Below, piece by piece: positions 21,183-29,238 of a DNA stretch of 43,348 nucleotides. The notes under the pieces were generated by a model that searched no databases, was not told the DNA's origin, and saw only the letters and a list, made by a program, of their open reading frames with translations. The stretch is taken from the NCBI GenBank assembly GCA_004553495.1, contig SFLE01000011.1, positions 1 to 43,348 of the forward strand, written 5' to 3'. A program made the translations under genes and the position numbers. How positions within the stretch are numbered: position 1 is the first letter of the stretch; the number at the start of each line of letters is the position of its first letter. This DNA is from Clostridiales bacterium (lineage in GTDB: Bacteria > Bacillota > Clostridia > Oscillospirales > Oscillospiraceae).

Positions 21183-23327
21183 ATGGATATTGCAAAAGAG
21201 CCCAACACCGAAAAGCGCAGCGGCAGAGCCGGAAGCGTTTTGCGCGTGCTCGGCACGATATTGCTCATCGGCGTCGTTACCGGTCTCATATTCGTCTGCA
21301 TTTTTGCGTTTTATGTAAAGACCTGTATCACCCCGAGCCTCGACCTTGACCTGAATGATTTCACGCTCAACCAGTCGAGCATTATCTATTATCAAGACGA
21401 AAACGGCGATTATCAAAAGCTGACGACGGTCCGCAGCAGCGAAAACCGCATCTGGATCGACGGTGATCAGATCCCTCAGCACATGAAGGACGCTCTGGTA
21501 GCCATCGAGGACAAGCGGTTTTACACTCACAAGGGCGTCGACTGGTTCCGCACGGCGCACGCCGCGCTCAATATGTTCACGGGCGGTTCCACCTTCGGCG
21601 GCTCCACCATAACGCAGCAGCTTATCAAGAACCTCACTCAGCAGGACGATATAACCGTTCAGCGTAAGCTTCTGGAGATATTCCAGGCGCTCGACCTTGA
21701 GAAGAACTACGATAAGGACGAGATCCTTGAGTATTATCTCAACGCCGTTTACTTCGGCGAAGGCTGCTACGGCGTGCAGACGGCGGCGCAGACCTATTTC
21801 GGCAAGGATGCGAAGGATCTTTCCGTTGCTGAGGCCGCGGCTATCGTCGGCATAACCAATCTGCCGACATACTACGACCCGTTCTACAGCGTTGAAAACA
21901 ACAAAGCCCGCCAGGAGGACATCCTGCGCGAGATGTATAAGCAGGGCTACCTGCAAAAGGATGAGTACGAAGCGGCTCTTGCCGAGGAGCTCGAGTTTGT
22001 CCGCGGCGAGAATGCCCCGAGCAACTCAACGCCCTACACCTACTATGAGGAGGTCGTCCTCGCTGATGTTATCTCCGACCTTGCCGAGGCAAAGGGCATC
22101 AGCAGGAATGCGGCAAGTCAGCTCGTTCACAACGCGGGCTACGAGATCTATGCCTGCGTAGATCCCAAGATTCAGGCAAAGGTCGATGCGATCTACACCG
22201 ACCTCGAGCAGCTTCCCAAGGCTTATAACGGCACTACCTCACAGCTCCAGAGCGCCATAGTCATAATCGACCAGACAACCGGTGAAATCAAGGCTCTCTG
22301 CGGCGGCACCGGTGAGAAGACCATAAGCTACGGTCTTAACAGAGCCACCGGCACCACCCGTCCGCCCGGATCCTCTATCAAGCCCATCGCGGTGTACGGT
22401 CCCGCTGTCGAGTACGGGCTCATCACCCCCTCGACGCTGGTACTCGACGAGGACGAGACCCATGTCCAGCTTGCTCACACCTCGTGGTATCCGAAGAACT
22501 CTCCGGACACCTACGATAAGGTCATCACGATAACTACTGCGCTTCAGAAGTCCAAAAACACCGTAGCCGCGCAGATCATGGATAAGCTCACGCCCTCGGC
22601 GGCGCTCGATTTCCTGCGCACCCGACTCGGCGTTGAAAGCCTTATAGATTCCGACGCGGGCTACGCGGCAATGGCGCTCGGCGAGCCGCACTACGGCATA
22701 ACCGTGCGCGAGATGGCTCAGGCTTACACCGCTCTGGCAAACGACGGCACCTTTACCTATTCGCGCACATACACCATGGTAAAAGACCGCACCGGCAAGA
22801 TAATCCTCGATAACCAGCCGCGCACCATTCAGGCATTCTCGCAGGAGACTGCGCGTACTATGACATATATGCTCAACAATGCCGCCACCTACGGCACCGG
22901 CCACGAATCGCGCCTTAGCAATATGCCCGTTGCCGGTAAGACCGGTACGACCACCGCCAACCGCGACCGTTGGTTCTGCGGCTACACGCCGTATTACACC
23001 TGCGCCGTTTGGACCGGCTATGACACCCCCGAATATATGGCGTTCTCCGGCAACCCCGCAACGCAGATATGGCAGAAGGTCATGGAGTCGATACACGAGG
23101 GTCTGCCTTACAAGGACTTCAACATGTCAACTGGCGGTTCCCCAACCGGCATATTCGGAACGAAGGAGGAGCTTGAGGATCAGGCTCTGACAGAGGAAGA
23201 ACGCGCCAAGAAGGAAGAGGAAGAGCAGAAGAAAAAAGAAGAGGAAGACAAGAAAAATCAGGGCGGCACCACCGATGACGACGACGGCGGCGACGACATC
23301 TTCTCGAACTTCCGCGATCTGTTTTAA
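21183..23327 (+). CDS. Class A penicillin-binding protein (PBP1A-like)
   Basis: This bifunctional peptidoglycan synthase has 714 residues. It has one membrane anchor (about 18-45), a GT51 glycosyltransferase (EDKRFYTHKG with catalytic Glu near 109, GGSTITQQLIKN) and a transpeptidase with S397-S-I-K, S457-K-N and K586-T-G. The C-terminal about 45 residues are a charged tail (Glu/Lys-rich, then Asp-rich). ATG at 21183 follows GGGAGGTG; the upstream in-frame ATG-like starts would add a non-typical extension. The small gene that follows begins 14 bases later and is probably co-transcribed. Confidence 0.95.
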   Translation: MDIAKEPNTEKRSGRAGSVLRVLGTILLIGVVTGLIFVCIFAFYVKTCITPSLDLDLNDFTLNQSSIIYYQDENGDYQKLTTVRSSENRIWIDGDQIPQHMKDALVAIEDKRFYTHKGVDWFRTAHAALNMFTGGSTFGGSTITQQLIKNLTQQDDITVQRKLLEIFQALDLEKNYDKDEILEYYLNAVYFGEGCYGVQTAAQTYFGKDAKDLSVAEAAAIVGITNLPTYYDPFYSVENNKARQEDILREMYKQGYLQKDEYEAALAEELEFVRGENAPSNSTPYTYYEEVVLADVISDLAEAKGISRNAASQLVHNAGYEIYACVDPKIQAKVDAIYTDLEQLPKAYNGTTSQLQSAIVIIDQTTGEIKALCGGTGEKTISYGLNRATGTTRPPGSSIKPIAVYGPAVEYGLITPSTLVLDEDETHVQLAHTSWYPKNSPDTYDKVITITTALQKSKNTVAAQIMDKLTPSAALDFLRTRLGVESLIDSDAGYAAMALGEPHYGITVREMAQAYTALANDGTFTYSRTYTMVKDRTGKIILDNQPRTIQAFSQETARTMTYMLNNAATYGTGHESRLSNMPVAGKTGTTTANRDRWFCGYTPYYTCAVWTGYDTPEYMAFSGNPATQIWQKVMESIHEGLPYKDFNMSTGGSPTGIFGTKEELEDQALTEEERAKKEEEEQKKKEEEDKKNQGGTTDDDDGGDDIFSNFRDLF

Positions 23328-23340
23328 AGGAGGAATTAGT

Positions 23341-23625
23341 TTGGCTAACAAACCGCTTGAATACAAAGGGCACCCCCTGCAGAGGGCAGGAAACATAGTT
23401 TATTACGGCAGCATGGCTGATAAATACATCATCATGCTTCAGATAATGGACACCAAAAAGGTCAAGGATCTCGATGTCGCAACAAAGGTATCCGTTCAAC
23501 TCCAGCTCACGGACTCCTCTGTCAAGTCCCGCGACAGGATAGTCAAGAAAAGTGAGAAGGACGGGTTCTGGGCGGCAATGGATGTTGCCAGCGTCTGGCT
23601 CGACCGTGCCCTTGCAAGTAAATAA
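23341..23625 (+). CDS. Conserved small protein downstream of the PBP gene
   Basis: This 94-residue protein starts at TTG 23341, with AAAGGAGGAATTAG directly upstream. The sequence is beta-rich at first (PLEYKGHPLQRAGNIVYYGSMADKYIIMLQIM) and ends in a helix (GFWAAMDVASVWLDRAL). No named domain is recognised. It is followed by a strong terminator, so it completes the PBP transcription unit. Any role linked to the PBP is inference. Confidence 0.75.
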   Translation: MANKPLEYKGHPLQRAGNIVYYGSMADKYIIMLQIMDTKKVKDLDVATKVSVQLQLTDSSVKSRDRIVKKSEKDGFWAAMDVASVWLDRALASK

Positions 23626-23640
23626 CTGATCAATGTATTT

Positions 23641-23669
23641 AAGGAGCGGCATCAGCCGCTCCTTTGTTA
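23641..23669 (+). terminator. Terminator of the PBP operon
   Basis: A 10-bp stem AAGGAGCGGC/GCCGCTCCTT with an ATCA loop, followed by TGTTATT. Confidence 0.88.
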
Positions 23670-23721
23670 TTATTCTGACTACAATTTTCCCTAATAAATA
23701 TATAGAAATTGTGAAGAATTA

Positions 23722-23730
23722 TGGTATACT
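23722..23730 (+). promoter_or_regulatory. Extended -10 promoter of the decarboxylase operon
   Basis: TGGTATACT (TG plus TATACT at 23725-23730) with no good -35 hexamer at the right distance. The operon's first ATG is about 50 bases downstream. Confidence 0.5.
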
Positions 23731-23781
23731 ATAAGCTGTAATGTATTTTTAGCTAATAAATCAAATGACTTGGAGGAAAAA

Positions 23782-25164
23782 ATGAAGAAGGTACAGTTTA
23801 CGGAAACCGTGCTTCGTGACGCAAACCAGTCACTTATCGCAACAAGGCTTCCCTACGACAAGTTTGAGCCCATCCTCGAGCAGATGGACAAGGCCGGATT
23901 CTATTCCGTTGAGTGCTGGGGCGGCGCTACATTTGATGTCTGCCTGAGATTCCTCAACGAGGATCCTTGGGAGCGTCTGCGCAAGATCCGCGCGAAGATG
24001 CCCAACACCAAGCTTCAGATGCTTCTGCGCGGTCAGAACATCCTCGGCTACAAGCATTATCCCGACGATATCGTCCGCCGCTTCGTGCGCGCATCCGTTA
24101 AAAACGGCATCGACATCATCCGCATTTTCGATGCTCTCAACGACACGGATAACCTCAAGGTTGCCATCGAGGAGACCGTAAAGCAGGGTGCAATGGCTTC
24201 CGGCACCATTTCCTACACCACGAGCCCCGTGCACACCACGGCTAAGTTCGTCGAGATGGTAAAAGAGCTCAAGCAGATGGGCGTTTCCTCTATCTGCATA
24301 AAGGATATGGCTGGCATCATGACCCCGCAGAGCGCATATGACCTCGTTTCCGGCATAAAGGACGCGGTCGATCTCCCTATCGTTCTGCACACCCACTGCA
24401 CCACCGGTCTTGCATTCATGACCTATCTCAAGGGCATCGAGGCAGGCGCCGATGTTATCGACACCGCAATATCCCCCTTCTCCGGCGGCACCTCCCAGCC
24501 CGCTACCGAAACGCTTTACTATGCGCTCAAGGAGCTCGGCTATGATGTCGCTCTCGACGAGAAAATACTCATAGAAATGGCAAACTACTTCAAGCCCATC
24601 CGCAACGATTACCTTGCCGACGGTACTCTCAACCCCATCTCCATGACCACCGACACTCAGTGCCTGACCTACCAGATCCCCGGCGGTATGCTCTCAAACC
24701 TCCTGAGCCAGCTGAAGATGATGAACGCGCTGGACAAGTTCGAGGAGGCTCTCATCGAGACCCCGAGAGTCCGCAAGGACATGGGCTATCCCCCGCTCGT
24801 CACTCCGACCAGCCAGCTCGTCGGCTCTCAGGCAGTACAGAATGTGCTCGCGGGCGAGCGCTATAAGAATGTCGGTGCGGAGATAAAGGCATACTGCCGC
24901 GGCGAATACGGCAGAACTCCCGCTCCCATCGACGAGGAGATCCGCGCAAAGATCCTCTGCGGCGAAAAGCCCATCGAGGGACGCTATGCCGACTCCCTGC
25001 CCACCGACACCTATGAAAAGGCTGTCGAGCACCTCGGTGCCGACGCACGGTGCGAGGAGGATGTCCTGAGCTACATCGCATTCCCCCAGGTCGCGGAGAA
25101 CTTCTTTGAGAAGCGCCGCGAGAACGAGGAAAAGGTCGTTCGCTACACCATAACCGAAGCCTGA
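23782..25164 (+). CDS. oadA: Oxaloacetate decarboxylase alpha subunit (carboxyltransferase)
   Basis: This cytoplasmic subunit transfers the carboxyl group from oxaloacetate to biotin. It has 460 residues with the pyruvate carboxylase-type TIM barrel: TVLRDANQSLIATR (metal-binding Asp13), CIKDMAG (Lys174) and LHTHCTTG (His203, His205), then the conserved PGGMLSNLLSQL and NVLAGERYKNV segments. The C-terminal biotin domain of longer OadA proteins is absent and is supplied by a separate gene. SD TGGAGG before ATG 23782. Methylmalonyl-CoA decarboxylase is excluded because its alpha subunit has a different fold. Confidence 0.92.
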   Translation: MKKVQFTETVLRDANQSLIATRLPYDKFEPILEQMDKAGFYSVECWGGATFDVCLRFLNEDPWERLRKIRAKMPNTKLQMLLRGQNILGYKHYPDDIVRRFVRASVKNGIDIIRIFDALNDTDNLKVAIEETVKQGAMASGTISYTTSPVHTTAKFVEMVKELKQMGVSSICIKDMAGIMTPQSAYDLVSGIKDAVDLPIVLHTHCTTGLAFMTYLKGIEAGADVIDTAISPFSGGTSQPATETLYYALKELGYDVALDEKILIEMANYFKPIRNDYLADGTLNPISMTTDTQCLTYQIPGGMLSNLLSQLKMMNALDKFEEALIETPRVRKDMGYPPLVTPTSQLVGSQAVQNVLAGERYKNVGAEIKAYCRGEYGRTPAPIDEEIRAKILCGEKPIEGRYADSLPTDTYEKAVEHLGADARCEEDVLSYIAFPQVAENFFEKRRENEEKVVRYTITEA

Positions 25165-25176
25165 GGAGGTTAGAAG

Positions 25177-25527
25177 ATGACTGATCTTATAAATATCTCT
25201 TTCGGTGATGCCGCGCTGACCGCGCTGCTCGGCTATCTGGTCGTGTTCTTCGGGCTTGTGCTGCTTATGGTCGTTATAATGATCATGGGTAAGATCATGG
25301 TAAACCGCGCGGGCAAGGCTTCTCCCGATGCCGCGGCGGTCGAGCCCGCTCCCGCACCGGCTCCGGAGATACCCGCAGCTCCCGGCTCGGCAGGCGAGCT
25401 CAAGCTGTATGACACCGATCCCCGCGACGCCGCAATGATAATGGCAATAGTCGCCGACTCGCTCGGCAAGCCCATAAACGAACTCCGCTTTATTTCCATC
25501 AAGGAGGTCAAGGAAGATGAAGTATAA
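25177..25527 (+). CDS. oadG: Decarboxylase gamma-like subunit (OadG)
   Basis: This 116-residue protein has one N-terminal membrane helix (ALLGYLVVFFGLVLLMVVIMIM), an Ala/Pro-rich linker (VEPAPAPAPEIPAAPG) and a small C-terminal domain (DAAMIMAIVADSLGKPINELRFISI). It joins the soluble carboxyltransferase to the membrane beta subunit. SD GAGGAGGTTAGAAG. It overlaps the biotin carrier gene by 11 bases. Confidence 0.85.
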   Translation: MTDLINISFGDAALTALLGYLVVFFGLVLLMVVIMIMGKIMVNRAGKASPDAAAVEPAPAPAPEIPAAPGSAGELKLYDTDPRDAAMIMAIVADSLGKPINELRFISIKEVKEDEV

Positions 25528-25921
25528 GGTAACTTTAAATAACAGGACATATGAGGTCGAGGTAGAGCAGGGACAGGCAATGCTCGTTGACGAATACGAG
25601 GCATATGCCCCCTCCGTTCCCGCAGCCGCCGCACCCGTTGCCGCTCCGGCAGCCGCACCCGTTGCCGCCGCTCCCGCGGCTGCCCCCGCCGGCGCAGCTC
25701 TCGCAGCCGGTGAGGTCGTAAAAAGCCCCATGCCCGGAAACATACTCAAGATAAATGTCTCTCAGGGTCAGAAGGTCAAGGAGGGCGATGTGCTCATCAT
25801 CCTCGAGGCCATGAAAATGGAAAACGAGATCGTCGCCACCAAGTCCGGCACCGTCGCTCAGATCGTCACGGCAAAGGGCGCAGTTGTCGAGACCGGTGCT
25901 CCTCTTGTAGTGATCGCATAA
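25517..25921 (+). CDS. Biotin carboxyl carrier subunit
   Basis: This 134-residue protein has a short N-terminal domain, a long flexible Ala/Pro/Val linker (about 35-60) and a C-terminal biotinyl domain with EAMKMEN, whose Lys100 would carry biotin. It swings between the alpha subunit and the beta subunit. Stand-alone carriers of this kind are typical of Na+-translocating decarboxylases in Clostridia. ATG at 25517 follows CAAGGAAG. Confidence 0.93.
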   Translation: MKYKVTLNNRTYEVEVEQGQAMLVDEYEAYAPSVPAAAAPVAAPAAAPVAAAPAAAPAGAALAAGEVVKSPMPGNILKINVSQGQKVKEGDVLIILEAMKMENEIVATKSGTVAQIVTAKGAVVETGAPLVVIA

Positions 25922-25932
25922 GGAGGTAACAG

Positions 25933-27156
25933 ATGGACATTCTGGGTACTCTCCAAAAGCTGGCGTCGGAATCCGGCTTTGTCGCGTTCATAACCACCGA
26001 GGGCGGCTGGAAAAACCTTATTATGATAGCCATTGCCTTTGTACTTCTGTACCTTGGCATTGCAAAAAAGTTTGAGCCGCTGCTGCTGTGCGGCATCGCG
26101 TTCGGCTGCCTGCTGACTAACCTCAGCTACTTTGTCGGCATGGGCGAAAACGCGCTGTACCATCCCGAGCTGTGGGAAGCATTTCTCGATGAAACAAGTC
26201 CCTTCTATCACAGCTATGGTCATGTTATGGCAAGCGCGGGTCTGCTCGACTTTTTCTACATCGGCGTTAAAGCCGGTATCTACCCCTCGCTTATCTTCCT
26301 CGGCGTTGGCGCAATGACCGACTTCGGCCCCCTGCTTGCCAACCCCAAGAGTCTGCTCATGGGTGCCTCGGCACAGCTCGGCGTTTTCGTCGCCTTCCTC
26401 GGCGCCATCGCACTGGGCTTCTCCGGTCCCGAGGGCGCATCCATCGGCATCATCGGCGGTGCCGACGGCCCTACCGCTATATATCTAACGACAAAGCTTG
26501 CGCCGCAGCTGCTTGGTCCTATCGCCATAGCCGCGTATTCATACATGGCGCTTATCCCACTCATACAGCCGCCTCTCATGAAGCTGTGCACCACCAAGGA
26601 AATGCGTGAGGTCAAAATGGAGCAGGCGCGCGAGGTCTCCAAGACCGAGAAGATACTCTTCCCGATCGTCGTTGCCACCTTCGTTATCCTTCTCCTGCCC
26701 TCTACCGCTCCTCTGGTAGGCTGTCTCATGCTCGGCAACCTCTTCCGTGAGTGCGGCGTTACCGACCGCCTGTCCGATACCGCGCAGAACGCTCTGATGA
26801 ATATAGTCACCATCTTCCTTGCCACCTCAGTTGGCGCAACGATGGTCGCTCAGAACTTCCTGACCGGAGACACAATAAAGATCATCCTCCTCGGTCTGTG
26901 CGCATTCGCAATTTCCACCATCGGCGGTCTGCTCGGCGGCGTTATCATGTACTATGCCTCCGGCAAAAAGATCAACCCCCTCATCGGTTCCGCGGGCGTT
27001 TCCGCAGTTCCCATGGCGGCGCGCGTTTCCCAGGATGTCGGCAGAAAGTACAACAAAACTAACTTCCTGCTCATGCACGCAATGGGACCCAATGTCGCCG
27101 GCGTTATCGGCTCGGCTATCGCGGCAGGCTTCCTGCTCTCCGTTTTCGGCGGCTGA
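25933..27156 (+). CDS. oadB: Na+-translocating decarboxylase beta subunit
   Basis: This integral membrane subunit decarboxylates carboxybiotin and pumps Na+ outward. It has 407 residues with about nine or more hydrophobic segments. The signature GIIGGADGPTAIY holds the key Asp (about 178), and the C-terminal half has FLATSVGATMVAQNFL and GKKINPLIGSAGVSAVPMAARVSQ. It is last of the four-gene operon, with SD AAGGAGGTAACAG and a terminator just downstream. Together the four genes turn oxaloacetate decarboxylation into a sodium gradient. Confidence 0.94.
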   Translation: MDILGTLQKLASESGFVAFITTEGGWKNLIMIAIAFVLLYLGIAKKFEPLLLCGIAFGCLLTNLSYFVGMGENALYHPELWEAFLDETSPFYHSYGHVMASAGLLDFFYIGVKAGIYPSLIFLGVGAMTDFGPLLANPKSLLMGASAQLGVFVAFLGAIALGFSGPEGASIGIIGGADGPTAIYLTTKLAPQLLGPIAIAAYSYMALIPLIQPPLMKLCTTKEMREVKMEQAREVSKTEKILFPIVVATFVILLLPSTAPLVGCLMLGNLFRECGVTDRLSDTAQNALMNIVTIFLATSVGATMVAQNFLTGDTIKIILLGLCAFAISTIGGLLGGVIMYYASGKKINPLIGSAGVSAVPMAARVSQDVGRKYNKTNFLLMHAMGPNVAGVIGSAIAAGFLLSVFGG

Positions 27157-27168
27157 TAAAAAGCGTTT

Positions 27169-27202
27169 TAAAGCTATGCACCCACTCGGTGCATAGCTTT
27201 TT
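27169..27202 (+). terminator. Terminator of the decarboxylase operon
   Basis: AAAGCTATGCACC pairs with GGTGCATAGCTTT around a short loop and is followed by TTTTC. Confidence 0.9.
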
Positions 27203-27246
27203 TCATCTTATGTGTGAATTTTTTATCACTTTGTGCAACATCACCA

Positions 27247-27275
27247 TTGACAAATGCCAATGCTCCGCTTATAAT
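27247..27275 (+). promoter_or_regulatory. Consensus promoter of the TetR/exporter island
   Basis: Perfect TTGACA (27247-27252), exactly 17 bases, perfect TATAAT (27270-27275). Among the strongest-looking promoters in the window; repression by the dyad just downstream would be needed to keep it quiet. Confidence 0.85.
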
Positions 27276-27291
27276 CTAAAACACTTGTTGC

Positions 27292-27319
27292 AAAACCATA
27301 GTTTTAAAACGCTGGTTTT
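27292..27319. promoter_or_regulatory. Nested 28-bp palindrome, probable TetR operator
   Basis: Outer arms AAAACCA (27292-27298) and TGGTTTT (27313-27319) flank a perfect core GTTTTAAAAC (27301-27310); 24 of 28 positions obey the dyad. It sits just downstream of the transcription start and 21 bases ahead of the tetR start codon, a classical autoregulatory position. Confidence 0.65.
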
Positions 27320-27340
27320 ATTAAAAAGGTGGAATGACCC

Positions 27341-28000
27341 ATGCCCCCAAAGCCCAAATTTTCAAAAGAAGAGATCGTTGATGCCGCACTCGGCATAGTG
27401 CAGCGAAGCGGTATGCAGGCGCTCACCGCGCGTGAGCTCGGCGATGCGCTCGGAAGCTCGCCCAGGCCGATATTCACCGTGTTTAAAAACATGGATGAGC
27501 TGTACCACGCCGTGAGAGCCGAGGCGATGCGCCGCTATGACGCGTATGTCAGCTCCGCGAGGGATTATTTCCCCTCGTTCAAAGCCATCGGCATACTCAT
27601 GCTGCGCTACGCAAAGGAGCAGCCGCGGCTGTTCCAGCTGCTGTTTATGAACGAAAACTCCGGCGCGCGGCAGTTTTCCGATGTTCTCGACTCCCTTGGT
27701 GAAACGGCAAATCTGTGCCTTGAATTTGTCATGTCCGACTACGGGCTCACCGCGGAGGAGGCGCAGTTTCTGTTCCAGTATGTCTGGACCTTCACCTACG
27801 GCGTCAGCGCCATGTGCGTTACCGGAATGTGCGATTTTTCCGAGGATGAGCTCATAAATATGCTCGGCAACGAGTTTTTTGCGATAATGAGCTTCATGAA
27901 ATCCGGTATGCGCGGCAATGTCATAATCAATATGCGCCCCGTAAAGCGCGACGAAAGCTTTGACCCCTCGCAAACCGAATTAGTATTTAAAAAAGAGTAA
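27341..28000 (+). CDS. TetR family transcriptional regulator
   Basis: This 219-residue protein has an N-terminal TetR helix-turn-helix (SKEEIVDAALGIVQRSGMQALTARELGDALGSSPRPIFTVFKNMDEL, residues 8-55) and a helical ligand-binding domain. It opens an island of exporters and membrane proteins and probably represses its own strong promoter through the dyad at 27292-27319. The ligand is unknown. ATG at 27341 follows AAAGGTGGAATGACCC. Confidence 0.9.
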   Translation: MPPKPKFSKEEIVDAALGIVQRSGMQALTARELGDALGSSPRPIFTVFKNMDELYHAVRAEAMRRYDAYVSSARDYFPSFKAIGILMLRYAKEQPRLFQLLFMNENSGARQFSDVLDSLGETANLCLEFVMSDYGLTAEEAQFLFQYVWTFTYGVSAMCVTGMCDFSEDELINMLGNEFFAIMSFMKSGMRGNVIINMRPVKRDESFDPSQTELVFKKE

Positions 28001-28005
28001 TCACC

Positions 28006-28176
28006 ATGGGAGCACTCATGACCTTACTGATGTACGCAGTTATCTGCATTGTTGCGGCTGCAATTTTGTATTTTGTTATCAAAAAAGCGGTGAAAGACGC
28101 TATTATCGAAACAAAAAAGCGAGCAAAACCGGTAATCGCAACCGCTGGTTTACACATTGAAAAGCCCGCTTTATAG
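28006..28176 (+). CDS. Mini membrane protein behind the TetR gene
   Basis: This 56-residue protein has one membrane helix (MTLLMYAVICIVAAAILYFVI) and a basic tail (KKAVKDAIIETKKRAK). It starts six bases after the tetR stop; ATG 28018, preceded by GGGAG, is an equally good start. Resembles single-helix small proteins common in Clostridia (DUF6019-like in shape). Function unknown. Confidence 0.55.
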   Translation: MGALMTLLMYAVICIVAAAILYFVIKKAVKDAIIETKKRAKPVIATAGLHIEKPAL

Positions 28177-28236
28177 CCTGCAACCGCGCAAAATGCTACT
28201 GTTAGGGCGTAAACAAACCCGACAGGAGGAACAGAA

Positions 28237-29229
28237 ATGATATTGGCAGACAAGATCATAACATTACGAAAAAAGGCCGGTTGGTCGCAGGACGAGCTCG
28301 CGCAGCAGCTGAATGTCTCGCGGCAATCGGTGTCCAAATGGGAGGGCGCGCAGTCGATGCCCGATATGGAGCGCATCGTTCAGCTCAGCCGTCTGTTTGG
28401 CGTTACGACCGACTACCTTTTAAAAGATGAGCTTGAGGCGGAGGAATACTCACCCGCCGATAACGAGAGCACGCTCCGGCGCGTTACCATGGAAGAAGCA
28501 TCAAGCTATCTCGACATTCGCCGCGCCGATGCGCCGAAGATAGCGCTTGCTACCTTTCTGTGCATAATATCTCCGGCAGCGCTCATCCTGCTCGCCGCCC
28601 TCAGTGAAATGAACATCGGACTCGGCGAGCAAGCCGCGGCAGGCATAGGTATGTGCGCGCTGCTTCTCATCGTTGCCATAGCCGTTGTGCTGTTTATCCG
28701 CACCGGACACCGCGCATCGGATTATGAGTTCCTCGAAAAGGAGCCGTTTGAGACCGAATACGGCGTTTCAAGCATGGTAAAGCAGCGCAAAAAGGAATAT
28801 GCGGACCGCTATTCGCTCCTTAACACCGTCGGCACCGTGCTGTGCATTCTGTCGGTCGTGCCACTTTTTGCCTCGCTTGCGCTGAGCGCGCCCGATGCAT
28901 GGGCTGCCGCCTCGGTGTGCGCCCTGCTCGTCATTGCAGCCTGCGGCTGCTACCTGTTCGTTCTTGGCGGAACATACAATGCCGCCATGAACAAGCTGCT
29001 TGAAGAGGGCGACTACACCCGCGAAAACAAGAAGAAAAATTCGGTGTTCGGCGCGGTATCTACCTGCTACTGGCTCATCGTCACCGCAATTTACCTGTTC
29101 TGCACCTTCGGTCCGAACGGAAACGGTCAGCCGGGCACTCTGTGGTATATATGGGCGATAGCCGGCGTTCTGTACAGCGCGGCAGTCGCGTTTATGAACA
29201 CAATAAAGCGCTCCGGGCGCACGAAGTGA
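28237..29229 (+). CDS. XRE-family regulator fused to a six-helix membrane domain
   Basis: This 330-residue protein has an N-terminal XRE/Cro helix-turn-helix (residues 6-62, with SQDELAQQLNVSRQSVSKWE) followed by a linker and six hydrophobic segments at about 102-123, 134-155, 193-216, 222-246, 270-291 and 301-321. It would bind DNA while anchored in the membrane, suggesting a one-component sensor of membrane stress or an exported compound. SD ACAGGAGGAACAGAA. It lies directly upstream of the ABC exporter genes and is probably co-transcribed. Confidence 0.88.
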   Translation: MILADKIITLRKKAGWSQDELAQQLNVSRQSVSKWEGAQSMPDMERIVQLSRLFGVTTDYLLKDELEAEEYSPADNESTLRRVTMEEASSYLDIRRADAPKIALATFLCIISPAALILLAALSEMNIGLGEQAAAGIGMCALLLIVAIAVVLFIRTGHRASDYEFLEKEPFETEYGVSSMVKQRKKEYADRYSLLNTVGTVLCILSVVPLFASLALSAPDAWAAASVCALLVIAACGCYLFVLGGTYNAAMNKLLEEGDYTRENKKKNSVFGAVSTCYWLIVTAIYLFCTFGPNGNGQPGTLWYIWAIAGVLYSAAVAFMNTIKRSGRTK

Positions 29230-29238
29230 GGACAACAT

